A DNA stretch of 29,462 nt from Zetaproteobacteria bacterium (GCA_002747015.1 NVXI01000001.1:374007-403468), one strand, 5' to 3'; numbered from the stretch's first letter, positions 1-9,668 are shown. Made by a program: numbers and translations. The notes: generated from the sequence alone by a model not told the origin.

Positions 1-1379
1 GCACAAGCATCATCAACAGATGAATACACACCCGCCTGTACCCCTGCCAAACACGCCGCCCCCCACGCCGTAGATTCCGTAACTTTTGGAATTTCAATAT
101 CAATACCAAGTGTATCCGCCAAAAATTGGCACATAAAGTCATTGGCCACCAACCCACCATCAGCACGCAAAACATCGATATTTCGTCCACTATCACGCAC
201 CATAACATCTATCAAATCACGTGTTTGATAGGCTTGCGCCTCCAACGCGGCACGTACAATATGTGCTTTTTGTGTATCACGAGACAAACCACAAATAACC
301 CCGCGCGCCGCAGGATTCCAATAGGGCGCGCCAAGTCCTGTAAAGGCAGGAACAAAATACACACCACCATTATCCGGCACTGATCGCGCCAGACCTTCAC
401 TCTCTTTTGCATCATCGATAAAATTCAAATTATCCCGCAAAAATTGAATGGCTGTCCCCGCATTAAAAATAGAACCCTCCAAAGCATAAGAAACCACACC
501 ACCAATACTAAACCCTATAGTTGTTATCAACTTATGCTCAGACAACATCGGTTTTTCACCAATATTCATAAGGGCAAAACACCCTGTTCCATATGTTGAT
601 TTTACCATCCCCGGACGTAAACATCCCTGACCAATTAAAGCAGACTGCTGATCACCGATCATAGATCCAACAGAAAGATTTAGGCCAAATAAACCCGAAT
701 CAAATTGGCCGAATTCGGATATATTGTCCAATACTACAGGCAGCATAACCCTTGGTATACCGAACATAGACAAAAGATTATCATCCCATTCATGGCCAAT
801 TATATTGTACAGCATCGTACGAGATGCATTACTGGCATCCGTCGCATGAACACGCCCACCACTTAAATGCCATAACAAATAGCAATCCACAGTCCCGAAC
901 AGTAAATCTCCATTTTCCGCACGCGCACGTACGCCATCAACGGTTTCCAGAATCCATCTTAATTTTGTTGCAGAGAAATACGGATCAAGAAGAAGACCTG
1001 TCTTCTCCCTAATCATTTTTTCAACACCATCTCTTTTCAAGGTTGTACAAAAATCAGACGTTCTTCGATCCTGCCAAACAATTGCATTATAAACTGGCTC
1101 TCCAGTTTTACGATCCCAGACAATAACGGTCTCTCGCTGATTGGTAATTCCAACGCCGGCGATAGAAGATGTGATATTTTCATCTTGGCGCAAAACATCA
1201 CGAATTACAGAAAAAGTATTTTGAACAAGCATCATAGGATCTTGTTCTACCCACCCATCCTGTGGATAAATTAAATTCACAGGCTGTTGAGAAGTGACAC
1301 GTACACCACCATTTTCATCAAAAATAATCGCACGAGAACTACTCGTCCCCTGATCAATTGCCAAAAGATGCGGTTTCAT
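1..1379 (-). CDS. glpK: Glycerol kinase, C-terminus cut by window edge
   Basis: Phosphorylates glycerol to sn-glycerol 3-phosphate with ATP in the cytoplasm; the product feeds the GlpD enzyme encoded just upstream. Translating the minus strand from the ATG at 1379 gives about 459 residues open to the window edge. The FGGY-kinase N-terminal phosphate motif D9-QGTSSSR is present, followed by the GITNQRET block, WQDRR, and further on GDQQSAL and KSTYGTG. The E. coli enzyme has 502 residues, so about 40 C-terminal residues lie outside. The start follows an AGGA about ten bases upstream and lies 22 bases after the glpD stop, so the two genes form an operon. No frameshift was seen in the visible part. 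Confidence 0.95.
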   Translation of the reverse strand, partial: MKPHLLAIDQGTSSSRAIIFDENGGVRVTSQQPVNLIYPQDGWVEQDPMMLVQNTFSVIRDVLRQDENITSSIAGVGITNQRETVIVWDRKTGEPVYNAIVWQDRRTSDFCTTLKRDGVEKMIREKTGLLLDPYFSATKLRWILETVDGVRARAENGDLLFGTVDCYLLWHLSGGRVHATDASNASRTMLYNIIGHEWDDNLLSMFGIPRVMLPVVLDNISEFGQFDSGLFGLNLSVGSMIGDQQSALIGQGCLRPGMVKSTYGTGCFALMNIGEKPMLSEHKLITTIGFSIGGVVSYALEGSIFNAGTAIQFLRDNLNFIDDAKESEGLARSVPDNGGVYFVPAFTGLGAPYWNPAARGVICGLSRDTQKAHIVRAALEAQAYQTRDLIDVMVRDSGRNIDVLRADGGLVANDFMCQFLADTLGIDIEIPKVTESTAWGAACLAGVQAGVYSSVDDAC

Positions 1380-1401
1380 ATATTTAATTCCTAAACAATA
1401 T

Positions 1402-2901
1402 TTAAGAAGCCAGAGCAGCCTCTATATTACGAACGGTTTCATCAGATATATGCAAGCCAAGCTTAGAACGCCGCCAGATGATATCTTCTACTGTTGCCGC
1501 CCACTCATAGCTTACAAGATAATCGATCTCCACTTTAAAGACCTGATCACCATAATGCATACCTAAATCAGATAGTGAGTCTGCACCATGTAAAAAATAA
1601 TCCATACGCGCACCGTAAGAGCGCACATAACGTTGCAACAACTCTACAGGAAGCCACGGATATTGTTGCCTTTTCAAATGCATATACACATCGAAACTAT
1701 GCCCGCCAAAATCACCTCCGGTCAAAGATTCGCGGGCAGTCCACCCCTCCGCCACGCAGCCCGACAACCCCATCAACTGATTAACCACCCCCTCGCTAAG
1801 GGCGCGATAGGTTGTCAGTTTTCCGCCAAACACAGACAAAAACGGCGGGTCAAAACGGCTATGGTGATAAATACGATAACCACGCGTTACCTCGCTACTA
1901 TCTTCCTCACCATCATCAAACAAAGGACGGACACCACTAAATGTAAAGAGAACATCAGACGGCAACACCGTTTTAGAAAAGGCACAATTAACCGCCTCAC
2001 ACAAATACGCCATTTCCTCATCAGAAATTCTCACATCACGCGGATCACCATCAAATTCCTCCTCTGTCGTACCAACCAAAGTATATTTACCCTGATATGG
2101 CGTCACAAACACAATACGCTTATCGGGTTGCTGCAACACATAGGCATGATCACCTTCATATTGACGTGGTAAAATAATATGACTGCCCTTTACAAGGCGC
2201 ACCATCGGTAAATCGGCATCCCGATTCCCAATCCCTACGCTTTCTAGAAATTTACCGACCCACGGCCCTGTCGCATTAACAACCATTGACGCACTAACGT
2301 CCAATTTTTCATCAGACAAACTATCACGTAAAGTAACGCGCCACCTTCCATCACGCACCGTCAACCCCTCACAGCGCGTATGGGTCAGCACCTTTGCATT
2401 ACGCGCAGCCGCATCCACCGCATTCAGAATAACCAAACGTGTATCATCCACATAACAATCCGAATATACAATTCCATCAAGAACATCATCCAACAAAGGC
2501 TTGCCGTATACATCATCACAAAAACGCATAACACGTGAATTCGGCAAAGATTTTTTGCCCCCCAAATGATCGTAAAGCCAAAGCCCTATACGGATAAGCC
2601 ATTGCGGGCGCTGCGCCTCATCTTGTAAAAACACGCACTCAATCGGATAAATAAGATGCGGGACATTCCGCAACAGAACTTCGCGTTCTTTCAAAGATTC
2701 ACGCACCATGCCAAATGCACCATGCTCCAGATACCTTAAACCACCATGGATAAGCTTACTACTAGCCGAAGACGTCGCTCCGCCAAGATCATCCGCCTCA
2801 ACCAAAAGCACAGACAAACCACGACCAGCAGCATCGCGCGCGATGCCTGCGCCGTTAATTCCACCACCAATTACACATAAGTCATAATGAAGATCGCTCA
2901 T
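1402..2901 (-). CDS. glpD: Aerobic glycerol-3-phosphate dehydrogenase
   Basis: FAD-dependent, membrane-associated enzyme that oxidises glycerol 3-phosphate to dihydroxyacetone phosphate and passes electrons to quinone. The product has 499 residues, matching the usual length of about 500. The N-terminal Rossmann dinucleotide motif G12-GGINGAGIARDAAGRG is followed by the family-typical SSKLIHGGLRYLE block near residue 50. VFGGKLTTYRALSE near residue 370 and a C-terminal helical domain (YEWAATVEDIIWRRSKLGL) complete the protein. It is the first gene of a glpD-glpK pair; no glpR repressor or glpF channel is in view. A gap of about 150 bases separates it from the divergent yjbH-like gene. Confidence 0.96.
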   Translation of the reverse strand: MSDLHYDLCVIGGGINGAGIARDAAGRGLSVLLVEADDLGGATSSASSKLIHGGLRYLEHGAFGMVRESLKEREVLLRNVPHLIYPIECVFLQDEAQRPQWLIRIGLWLYDHLGGKKSLPNSRVMRFCDDVYGKPLLDDVLDGIVYSDCYVDDTRLVILNAVDAAARNAKVLTHTRCEGLTVRDGRWRVTLRDSLSDEKLDVSASMVVNATGPWVGKFLESVGIGNRDADLPMVRLVKGSHIILPRQYEGDHAYVLQQPDKRIVFVTPYQGKYTLVGTTEEEFDGDPRDVRISDEEMAYLCEAVNCAFSKTVLPSDVLFTFSGVRPLFDDGEEDSSEVTRGYRIYHHSRFDPPFLSVFGGKLTTYRALSEGVVNQLMGLSGCVAEGWTARESLTGGDFGGHSFDVYMHLKRQQYPWLPVELLQRYVRSYGARMDYFLHGADSLSDLGMHYGDQVFKVEIDYLVSYEWAATVEDIIWRRSKLGLHISDETVRNIEAALAS

Positions 2902-2987
2902 ATCCTACACAGAATACAACAAGAACAGCCATATGGAAAGATCGAGTTTCCAACAACTGTAAATAACTTTACCCACAGAATAAGCCT

Positions 2988-3016
2988 TTGACATACAATA
3001 GTATTTGAGCAACAAT
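2988..3016 (+). promoter_or_regulatory. Putative sigma-70-type promoter of the yjbH-like gene
   Basis: A perfect TTGACA at 2988-2993 is followed after 17 bases by AACAAT (3011-3016, four of six matches to TATAAT). Transcription would begin near 3023. This makes a TTG start codon at 3005 impossible on that transcript and supports the ATG at 3056. Confidence 0.5.
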
Positions 3017-3055
3017 CAACAGATTAATACCCATGTATTCTTTTCAGGTTCTCTG

Positions 3056-5164
3056 ATGCGCATACGAAATTGTACATATAAACACCACCACCACTACACA
3101 CTCATCATAGTTTGTATCACCCTTGGCATGAGCGATGCGGCACACGCCACGCAAAAATACAGCCCCGCCCTCACTGGATTTTTAGGCTTGAATACAATTC
3201 CAAGCGCACGCATGGATACGCCAGGCACACTACGTGTAGGCGTCTCAACACTTGACCCATACATGCATGGCTATATCGGCATACAAATCGCCGCGCCGCT
3301 TCACATCAACTTTAGACAAACAGCAGAAGTGTCAAATATCACCGAAAATCCAAGACACCTATATCCGGGCGTAGACCTCAAACTACGTCTGGCAAAAGAA
3401 TCCGCCTTCCGCCCTGAAATCGCGATCGGCTTACAATCCGCACTTGGACACAAAAGAATGGCAGGAGAATATATTGCCCTGTCAAAGCGCTATAATAATT
3501 TTGACATCACCGCAGGGCTAGGCTGGGGACGTTTCGCCGGTGCAGGACACCTCAGCAACCCCTTCAAAGCATTCAGTAATCACTTCCAAAAAGACAGAAA
3601 CCCCAATAGCGAAGCCCCAAACACGCCTGATAATTGGTTTTCCGGTGATAAAATGGGCCTGTTTGCCGGCGTTGAATATTTCCTGCCCTATGACGGCCTA
3701 TCATTAAAATTGGATTACGGCGCAGATCGCTACAAAGCAGAACAGGACAGCTTTAATTACAATGCCCCCGCGCCATGGGGCGTAGGCATCTCATATACAC
3801 ATAATGACTGGGCCAGCGCCAGCATAGGCATGCAGGGCACAGATAAAATAATGGGCCGCCTTTCCTTACAGTCATTACCTTCAAAATGGCCGCTTTCACA
3901 CAAAAAATATCAAGAACCAAAACCATTCTACAAAGAACGCGGCGCGCGCCTGAATATCACAGGCATGAAACACGCCGCCACAAACAAAGATATCACCATC
4001 ACGGATATAACAAATAATGAGCAAAGCATCACCGCCACACTTGATATTGAACCACACACACCCGCACCACAACAAATCGGACGCGCCGCGCGCCACATCG
4101 CTGCGCACAGCGGGCAAAACATCGAAGAAATCACTATCATCCCACGTCACGGAAACTTAACGGGTACCGCCATAAAAATCATGCGCTCCGATATAGAGAA
4201 TTATCTGAACAACCAATTATCAAGCCCCGAAGAGATTTGGAAAAATACTGAATTTATAGCTAACACAGAGAATAACAAAAGGAAGAAAGGCTTTCTATAC
4301 AGCAAAGGGATAAATAACAAAAAAACATTTACATTCTCACTGGAAAACCAAATCAGCCTGTCCGAAGAAGATAACGGCATCCTATACCGTAACTCCGCCA
4401 TAGTCAGCGCGCAAACATCTCCATTTCTTGGGTTCTTAACCGGCACAGCAATTCGCCTTAACTTAAGCAATAACTTGGATGAACATAGCTTCGTAAATAA
4501 AACCCGCCCCCTAGAAACAGTACGCGCCTACGCAAAAGAGCGCATCAGCATCGATCACGCCTATGTCGGCTATGCACACAGCTTCACCCCAGAAATACAC
4601 GCGCTCGCCAATATAGGATATCTGGAAGAAGGTTACGCCGGCCTTGGCGGAGAAATCTTATACCGCCCATTCTCCTTACGCTTTGCCTTGGGCGCAGAAA
4701 TATGGCGTGTCACCCCAAGACAATCAGACACCCCCCTCAACTCAGGCATACATCCGGCAAACAGCATCATAACCGGACATATAAATGGATGGTACGATCT
4801 ACCACATCACGACATAACACTGCATGCACGCGTCGGACAATTTATTGCCGGCGATATTGGCGGCTCATTAGGACTAGAAAAAATATTTAAGAACGGAGCA
4901 AAACTAAGCAGCTTAATCGCACTCAGCAATTACAGTGACACCGATATTTACGGCGCGCAAACACATGCCTATCACAGCTTAAATTTAACCTTACCCCTGG
5001 GTAGTATCCCTCATATTCCGACAGGCAGTGAAATACGAACGCAAATTGCACCATTTGATCGCGTCACAGCACAAAGCATAAATCCACCACAGCGACTTTT
5101 CGAGATGACTGAAAACTTCACCCTCGATCATATGGCAAAATATTGGACCAATATTTTAGATTAA
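3056..5164 (+). CDS. YjbH-family exopolysaccharide/outer-membrane protein
   Basis: About 702 residues, close to the E. coli YjbH length. The family (DUF940) is linked to extracellular polysaccharide production; members are predicted outer-membrane beta-barrel proteins. The early block YSPALTGFLGLNTIPSAR and the following PGTLRVGVS segment are typical of the family. The rest is rich in alternating aromatic and small residues, with repeated short beta-strands. I place the start at the ATG at 3056: it gives a clean signal peptide (basic head, TLIIVCITLG core, AHA cleavage site), has an AGG about eight bases upstream, and lies downstream of the proposed promoter. The frame is open back to a TTG at 3005. 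The usual partners yjbE, yjbF and yjbG are not adjacent, so the role is inferred from family only. Confidence 0.8.
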   Translation: MRIRNCTYKHHHHYTLIIVCITLGMSDAAHATQKYSPALTGFLGLNTIPSARMDTPGTLRVGVSTLDPYMHGYIGIQIAAPLHINFRQTAEVSNITENPRHLYPGVDLKLRLAKESAFRPEIAIGLQSALGHKRMAGEYIALSKRYNNFDITAGLGWGRFAGAGHLSNPFKAFSNHFQKDRNPNSEAPNTPDNWFSGDKMGLFAGVEYFLPYDGLSLKLDYGADRYKAEQDSFNYNAPAPWGVGISYTHNDWASASIGMQGTDKIMGRLSLQSLPSKWPLSHKKYQEPKPFYKERGARLNITGMKHAATNKDITITDITNNEQSITATLDIEPHTPAPQQIGRAARHIAAHSGQNIEEITIIPRHGNLTGTAIKIMRSDIENYLNNQLSSPEEIWKNTEFIANTENNKRKKGFLYSKGINNKKTFTFSLENQISLSEEDNGILYRNSAIVSAQTSPFLGFLTGTAIRLNLSNNLDEHSFVNKTRPLETVRAYAKERISIDHAYVGYAHSFTPEIHALANIGYLEEGYAGLGGEILYRPFSLRFALGAEIWRVTPRQSDTPLNSGIHPANSIITGHINGWYDLPHHDITLHARVGQFIAGDIGGSLGLEKIFKNGAKLSSLIALSNYSDTDIYGAQTHAYHSLNLTLPLGSIPHIPTGSEIRTQIAPFDRVTAQSINPPQRLFEMTENFTLDHMAKYWTNILD

Positions 5165-5180
5165 CGAACATCACGACACG

Positions 5181-5204
5181 CAAAAAAAGACCGCCCGAAG
5201 GCGG
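5181..5204 (-). terminator. Intrinsic terminator with a UUCG loop
   Basis: On the minus strand the stem CCGCC-TTCG-GGCGG is followed by TCTTTTTTT. The C(UUCG)G tetraloop is exceptionally stable. It best serves minus-strand transcripts arriving from rluD, although 250 bases lie between. The plus-strand version has only a weak downstream T-run but may also slow transcripts leaving the yjbH-like gene. Confidence 0.7.
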
Positions 5205-5451
5205 CTATGAGTTTTATAAATTTTATACTACTAAGTCACACAAGGATTTTGGGATTTATGCGCAACCCGTTAATAACTATTTTTACTATTCTTATATATT
5301 CAATTCGTTTCGTTATTAATATTTTAAAACTACATTTTACAAATCATTTTTACCAAAAAGGATATAAAGCCAACATTCCGCTTACTCATCTGTATTCATA
5401 CACCCTACATTATCTATAATACATAAATTTTTATGTAAATACAAGTAAAAA
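5205..5451. other. AT-rich noncoding gap with an 18-bp inverted repeat
   Basis: No credible gene is present. The 70-codon plus-strand frame here begins beside the terminator stem, has no ribosome binding site and no domain. Positions 5420-5437 form TACATAAA-TT-TTTATGTA, a hairpin directly downstream of the rluD stop that could stabilise the 3' end of its transcript. Confidence 0.5.
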
Positions 5452-6432
5452 TTATTTTCTTAGTTTTTTCAATACGTTAACAAACAACTCCGGCACTGGA
5501 CATTCAAAAGACATCTGCTTTTCTGTGCGTGGATGAACAAAGGATATCTGCTTGGCGAACAATAATTGGCATTTTGAATCAACTATTTCCTTAATAAATT
5601 CATTATCATAGCCAGCATTTTTCATCCTAGCTATCAACGCTGTTTGCTGTGGCCCATAAAGAGGATCGCCAATAAGAGGATGCCCCAGTGCCTCCATATG
5701 CACACGGATTTGATGGGTGCGCCCACTTTCCAATTTACACTCAACCAGCGCACAAGACTCATTATAATTTTCAAGAACCTTATAATGTGTACGTGCCTCT
5801 CGCGGTGCATTGCTCATCACACTCATCTTCAAACGGTTATGACGATGACGACCTATCTCCCGATTAATCGTTCCCTTTATCGGCATAGGCACCCCAAGAA
5901 CAAGTGCATGATAAACACGACTTAATGTGCGATCCGCAAATTGTGCAGACAAAAACTTATGTGCATGATCATTCTTTGCAACCATGATTAAGCCACTGGT
6001 ATCCTTATCTAAACGATGCACGATCCCTGGGCGGATAACCCCACCAATACCAGAAAGAGTATCACCACAATGATGCAAAAGCGCATTAACAAGAGTCCCA
6101 CTCCAATTCCCTGCACCCGGATGAACAACCATCCCCACAGCCTTATTAATCACCAGTAAATCATCATCTTCATATAAGATATCCAGCGCAATATCCTCTG
6201 CCTCTGGCTCCCCCGCTTCTGGCTCTGGAACACATACACTAAAAACGTCACCCTCCCCAACCTTTGTAGAAAGAGACTTTAACACCTCCCCGTTCAAGGT
6301 CACACGTCCATCAACGATCAATTTTTGCAATCGTGAACGCGACAAATCATCACAAACAACACTCAAAAACTTATCTGCACGCAAATTCACATGCACTTCT
6401 TCGGCAACAAAACTCAATCTATCTTCTGACAT
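5452..6432 (-). CDS. rluD: 23S rRNA pseudouridine synthase, RluD-type
   Basis: RluA/RluD-family enzyme that isomerises specific uridines in 23S rRNA. About 326 residues, as in E. coli RluD. An N-terminal S4 RNA-binding domain (RADKFLSVVCDDLSRSRLQKLI, then GRVTLNGE) precedes the synthase domain. The catalytic block HRLDKDTSGLIMVAK holds the nucleophilic aspartate near residue 142; VECKLESGRTHQIRVHM and GDPLYG follow. I chose the ATG at 6432, which gives the usual MSEDRLSF start; a GTG six bases further upstream (6438) is also possible. It lies about 45 bases after the preceding exported-protein gene, so the two may be cotranscribed. RluC-type specificity cannot be excluded by sequence reading alone. 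Confidence 0.9.
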   Translation of the reverse strand: MSEDRLSFVAEEVHVNLRADKFLSVVCDDLSRSRLQKLIVDGRVTLNGEVLKSLSTKVGEGDVFSVCVPEPEAGEPEAEDIALDILYEDDDLLVINKAVGMVVHPGAGNWSGTLVNALLHHCGDTLSGIGGVIRPGIVHRLDKDTSGLIMVAKNDHAHKFLSAQFADRTLSRVYHALVLGVPMPIKGTINREIGRHRHNRLKMSVMSNAPREARTHYKVLENYNESCALVECKLESGRTHQIRVHMEALGHPLIGDPLYGPQQTALIARMKNAGYDNEFIKEIVDSKCQLLFAKQISFVHPRTEKQMSFECPVPELFVNVLKKLRK

Positions 6433-6476
6433 ATTCACTCTAACTCACTGTTTAATTTAAATTTACAACTTACAAC

Positions 6477-8090
6477 CTATTGAAACCGACGTACACAAGG
6501 ATCAATGTACGCATCCGGCGTATCACCAATTAACACCCAACCATCTCTTGTCCAGACAGGGCCGTCCATATCATTTATAGCCGATTCTTTCTTATTTCCA
6601 TTATCGTGATGATCGTCATTCATAGTCAAATGCACATCTTGATTCTTCAGCTTATCCCTTAACATAGCAAGCCCCTCAATCGCCTTATCCGACAAATCAG
6701 CATCCGGCAAATTAACATAGCCCTTTTCCTTTAATGGGGGATTAACCTCTGGTGTAGAACGAGCTTTTTTTACTTTCCTCTTCTCCATAACGCGCGCATA
6801 CCCGACCAGAACACGACCGCCATCACCCCCCTCTATCAATTGGGATAGAGAAATACCCTGTCCGTAATAATACGAGTCACCAGACAGCGTAATGCCACGC
6901 GGAGAAAGGGTTAAGAGATGTGCATAATCCATATTTTCAGGAATAAATTTATCCTCAAATACAGATATATCTTCCTCCGTAACCCCGACCATACCAACAG
7001 CATGGATTTTTGAACGCGCCATCATCATCAATGTAATTAATCCATCTTCATTAACATACAGCCCCCCTGCAGAATAGTCATGATGCCCCGTTTCACCATA
7101 ATAATACCTCTGCCATAAGACCTCTCCACTATCCCCATCCAACAGCATAAGCCAACTACCAAGAGGGTTAGAATCGGCTGGCAGGACGTCACCGAAGACT
7201 AAGACATAGCGATCACGATAACCCGAAGACACTTTTATATTGGCCGATAATCCTCTGCTATACTCTTTTTGCCAGACCAAAGATAAGTCCGCATTCAACC
7301 GTAAAACCCACGCAATTTTCTTTCCTACATTATTTTCGAAATAGCCAGTAGCGATATAACCATGTTTTTCACCATCAAATTTCGATACGGATAAACTCAC
7401 TATCTCACTATCCAGACCAAGAATATATCCACGACTTGCTCGCTCGTTTCCATTTTCATCAAGCAAATATACAGAAGCACTTTTACGAATTTCTCTCCCC
7501 TTGCCCTCGCCAATTTCGCTTTGCGCCGTCACAGAAACACTCCACCCCTGCCCATCAATAGAAGACACAATATCGGTTGCAAATAAATCAAACTCTTTAT
7601 CCTGTATTTTTTTATAAGACGTCAAAACAAGAGCCTTATCAAAAAAACCAAGCCAAATAACATCGCGTCCTTTTAATTTATGTAAATTTGCCAAAACCAC
7701 ATACCCATCACCATGGCGCAACATTTTCACAACATTGCGCAAACCACTAATTTTTTGATATGTCTCTCTAAGCTGTCGACCACGGTGATCAAAATGCACA
7801 AACATCAAAGAAGGAACCCCTTCCAATGTACGGCGCATTTCTCCAACGGCCAAAACATCTACGCCCAAATTAACTACGGATACAAATATCTCATCACGCC
7901 GATCTTTCCCATGCGCAGTATCCCACACCGTATAAGACCCCGGATCAGGATGATGAAGTTTTGTTACCATTTCATATGGCGCCTCACATTGTTGTGCATA
8001 GACATTTTGTGGAATAATTGTCACAATCATTACAAATAAAAGTGCCTGAAACACACTGGAACTAAAAAAAATATTGAGCATCATCGCCAT
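6477..8090 (-). CDS. Exported protein of unknown function
   Basis: I do not recognise a family. About 537 residues from the ATG at 8090. An N-terminal hydrophobic segment (VFQALLFVMIVTIIPQNVYA) looks like a signal peptide cleaved before QQCEAP. The body consists of repeated beta-strand blocks with GY/GW turns, such as GYIATGYF, RYVLVFGDV, GSWLMLLDGDSGEVLWQRYY and GRVLVGYARV. The last of these resembles the strand pattern of PQQ-like beta-propellers; that is inference only. Single cysteines near both mature ends could pair. A highly charged segment near residues 425-500 (KRKVKKAR, then a His/Asp/Asn-rich run) precedes the last WTRDGWVLIG strand. The frame is open up to a GTG at 8141, but that region appears to hold the promoter. 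Confidence 0.6.
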   Translation of the reverse strand: MAMMLNIFFSSSVFQALLFVMIVTIIPQNVYAQQCEAPYEMVTKLHHPDPGSYTVWDTAHGKDRRDEIFVSVVNLGVDVLAVGEMRRTLEGVPSLMFVHFDHRGRQLRETYQKISGLRNVVKMLRHGDGYVVLANLHKLKGRDVIWLGFFDKALVLTSYKKIQDKEFDLFATDIVSSIDGQGWSVSVTAQSEIGEGKGREIRKSASVYLLDENGNERASRGYILGLDSEIVSLSVSKFDGEKHGYIATGYFENNVGKKIAWVLRLNADLSLVWQKEYSRGLSANIKVSSGYRDRYVLVFGDVLPADSNPLGSWLMLLDGDSGEVLWQRYYYGETGHHDYSAGGLYVNEDGLITLMMMARSKIHAVGMVGVTEEDISVFEDKFIPENMDYAHLLTLSPRGITLSGDSYYYGQGISLSQLIEGGDGGRVLVGYARVMEKRKVKKARSTPEVNPPLKEKGYVNLPDADLSDKAIEGLAMLRDKLKNQDVHLTMNDDHHDNGNKKESAINDMDGPVWTRDGWVLIGDTPDAYIDPCVRRFQ

Positions 8091-8112
8091 CACGTTTAGG
8101 GTAGAACGTATT

Positions 8113-8143
8113 ATTATAGGGTTGCCCCCGAACTTATCCACAA
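8113..8143 (-). promoter_or_regulatory. Possible promoter of the 6477-8090 gene
   Basis: On the minus strand a perfect TATAAT (plus positions 8113-8118) lies 19 bases downstream of TTGTGG (8138-8143). The spacing is long and the -35 weak, so this rests on the -10 box. It would give a leader of about 16 bases before the ATG at 8090 and argues against the GTG at 8141. Confidence 0.35.
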
Positions 8144-8164
8144 GTGTAGAGCCGAATAAGTAAA

Positions 8165-9211
8165 ATGTCTATGAAAGTTCTTATTATCAGTGATGCATGG
8201 CATCCACAAATTAATGGTGTCGTGCGCACCTATGAACATCTTTGCTCCGAACTTGAAAAAGCGGATTATCGTGTTGAAATCATTGGCCCTGCTGACTTTG
8301 CCGCCAGTATACCTATGCCCTTTTACCCAGAAATAAAATTAGTTATCCGCCCTTTTAGACGTTTAAAACGCCTTATAAAAGACTTTCAACCCGACAAAGT
8401 TCACATTGCAACAGAAGGTCCACTTGGTTGGGCGGCGCGCAAATACTGCATAAAGAACGATATAAGATTTACCAGCTGCTACCACACACAATTCCCTGAC
8501 TATGTTGCCAAACGTTTTGCATGGCTTATCCCGCCACTTTATAATGTTGTTCACCGGATTGGCATTCGTATTGTTCGCCATTTTCATAGCCCCTCAAGCA
8601 CCCTTATGGTCGCGACAAAAAGCCTAGAAAAGCAGTTGCTGGAGTGGGGTTTCAAAACAGAAATAAAACCACTGTCCCGCGGTGTAGAAACATCTATATT
8701 CCATCCAAACAAAGCCCAAGATGATACAGAAATGTTCAACAATATAAAATCTCCCATTGCTCTTTATGTCGGACGCATCGCAATCGAGAAAAATCTTGAA
8801 GCTTTTTTAGATATGGAATGGAATGGCAGCAAAGTAATGGTTGGAGACGGCCCAACGCGCGCATCATTAGAAAAAAGATATCCTGATGCTATTTTTGTTG
8901 GCAAAAAAACCCGTGAAGAGCTTGCCAGCTATTATCGCGCGGCAGATGTATTTGTGTTCCCCTCAAAAACAGACACCTTTGGCATTGTTTTAATCGAAGC
9001 ACTTGCCTGTGGTCTTCCTGTTGCTGCTTATAATGTTATAGGCCCTAAAGATATTATCACACATGATTACCTCGGCGCATTAAGTGACACCGACCTCGGC
9101 GATGCAACGCAGCGCGCATTAGCACAAGTTGATAAACATAAATGCGTACAACATATAAAAGATAATTATAGCTGGGAAGCCGCAGGAAAACAGTTTATGG
9201 ATGCTTTGTAA
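8165..9211 (+). CDS. GT4-family glycosyltransferase (MgtA/SqdX-like)
   Basis: GT-B fold enzyme that transfers a sugar from a nucleotide donor, probably to a lipid or glycan acceptor at the cytoplasmic membrane. 348 residues. The N-terminal domain opens with LIISDAWHPQINGVVRTYEHL, typical of GT4 enzymes such as glycolipid mannosyl- and sulfoquinovosyltransferases. HIATEGPLGWAARKY and SCYHTQFPDYV follow. In the C-terminal domain are SRGVETSIFHP, YVGRIAIEKNLEAF and FPSKTDTFGIVLIEALACG, with the conserved EX7E-type glutamates of the donor site. The gene diverges from the exported-protein gene 75 bases away. No Shine-Dalgarno is obvious. Donor and acceptor cannot be told from sequence. Confidence 0.88.
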   Translation: MSMKVLIISDAWHPQINGVVRTYEHLCSELEKADYRVEIIGPADFAASIPMPFYPEIKLVIRPFRRLKRLIKDFQPDKVHIATEGPLGWAARKYCIKNDIRFTSCYHTQFPDYVAKRFAWLIPPLYNVVHRIGIRIVRHFHSPSSTLMVATKSLEKQLLEWGFKTEIKPLSRGVETSIFHPNKAQDDTEMFNNIKSPIALYVGRIAIEKNLEAFLDMEWNGSKVMVGDGPTRASLEKRYPDAIFVGKKTREELASYYRAADVFVFPSKTDTFGIVLIEALACGLPVAAYNVIGPKDIITHDYLGALSDTDLGDATQRALAQVDKHKCVQHIKDNYSWEAAGKQFMDAL

Positions 9212-9293
9212 CAATTATAGAGAGCAATAACTATTTGCTTTTCTGCCCCCATCTTCCCTACACTAACACCTGTACGACATCAACGGAGACCAT

Positions 9294-9668
9294 ATGGCCA
9301 ATATTCTACTGGCAGAAGACGATAAATCCATGCTGAACTTTTTGGTTCTAGCCTTAGAGCGCGCAGGTCATAACGTCACCGCCAAGCAAAGTGGACTAGA
9401 TGCCAGCCATGAACTGAACAAAGGCACTGATTTTGACCTTCTTCTAACCGATATTGTAATGCCCGGATTAGATGGCCTAGAGCTTGCCCAAAAAGCAACG
9501 GAAGTATACCCGAATATAAAGATTATGTTTATCACCGGTTTTGCCGCCATGGCCATACGAAGCGACAGCGATGAAACACCCGAAAACGCAAAAACCATGT
9601 CAAAACCATTCCATTTAAATGATTTGGTCGAACAGGTTACAAATATCTTGTCTGGTAAGCTGACTTAA
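9294..9668 (+). CDS. cpdR: Single-domain response regulator CpdR
   Basis: 124-residue receiver domain with no output domain. It has the acidic pair E8-D9-D10, phospho-acceptor D53 in LLTDIVMPGLDG, T81 in KIMFITGFAA, and K104 in SKPFHL. The TDIVMP, IKIMFITGFAA and SKPFHLNDLV blocks match alphaproteobacterial CpdR closely. In Caulobacter, CpdR is phosphorylated through the CckA-ChpT relay and, when unphosphorylated, primes ClpXP to degrade CtrA-pathway and other cell-cycle proteins. A GGAG lies about eight bases before the ATG. It has its own 80-base upstream region and stands alone. The CtrA-type site upstream of flp in this window fits the presence of that pathway. Confidence 0.92.
   Translation: MANILLAEDDKSMLNFLVLALERAGHNVTAKQSGLDASHELNKGTDFDLLLTDIVMPGLDGLELAQKATEVYPNIKIMFITGFAAMAIRSDSDETPENAKTMSKPFHLNDLVEQVTNILSGKLT

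Noticed and set aside
1633..2172. 179-codon plus-strand frame inside glpD
   Set aside because: Antisense to a complete, well conserved glpD with all motifs; no ribosome binding site.
3005..3055. TTG at 3005 as start of the yjbH-like gene
   Set aside because: It lies between the -35 and -10 boxes of the likely promoter and would bury the signal peptide; the ATG at 3056 fits better.
5207..5419. 70-codon plus-strand frame rich in Ile and Phe
   Set aside because: AT-rich gap between a terminator and the rluD end; no ribosome binding site, no domain, hydrophobicity explained by base composition.
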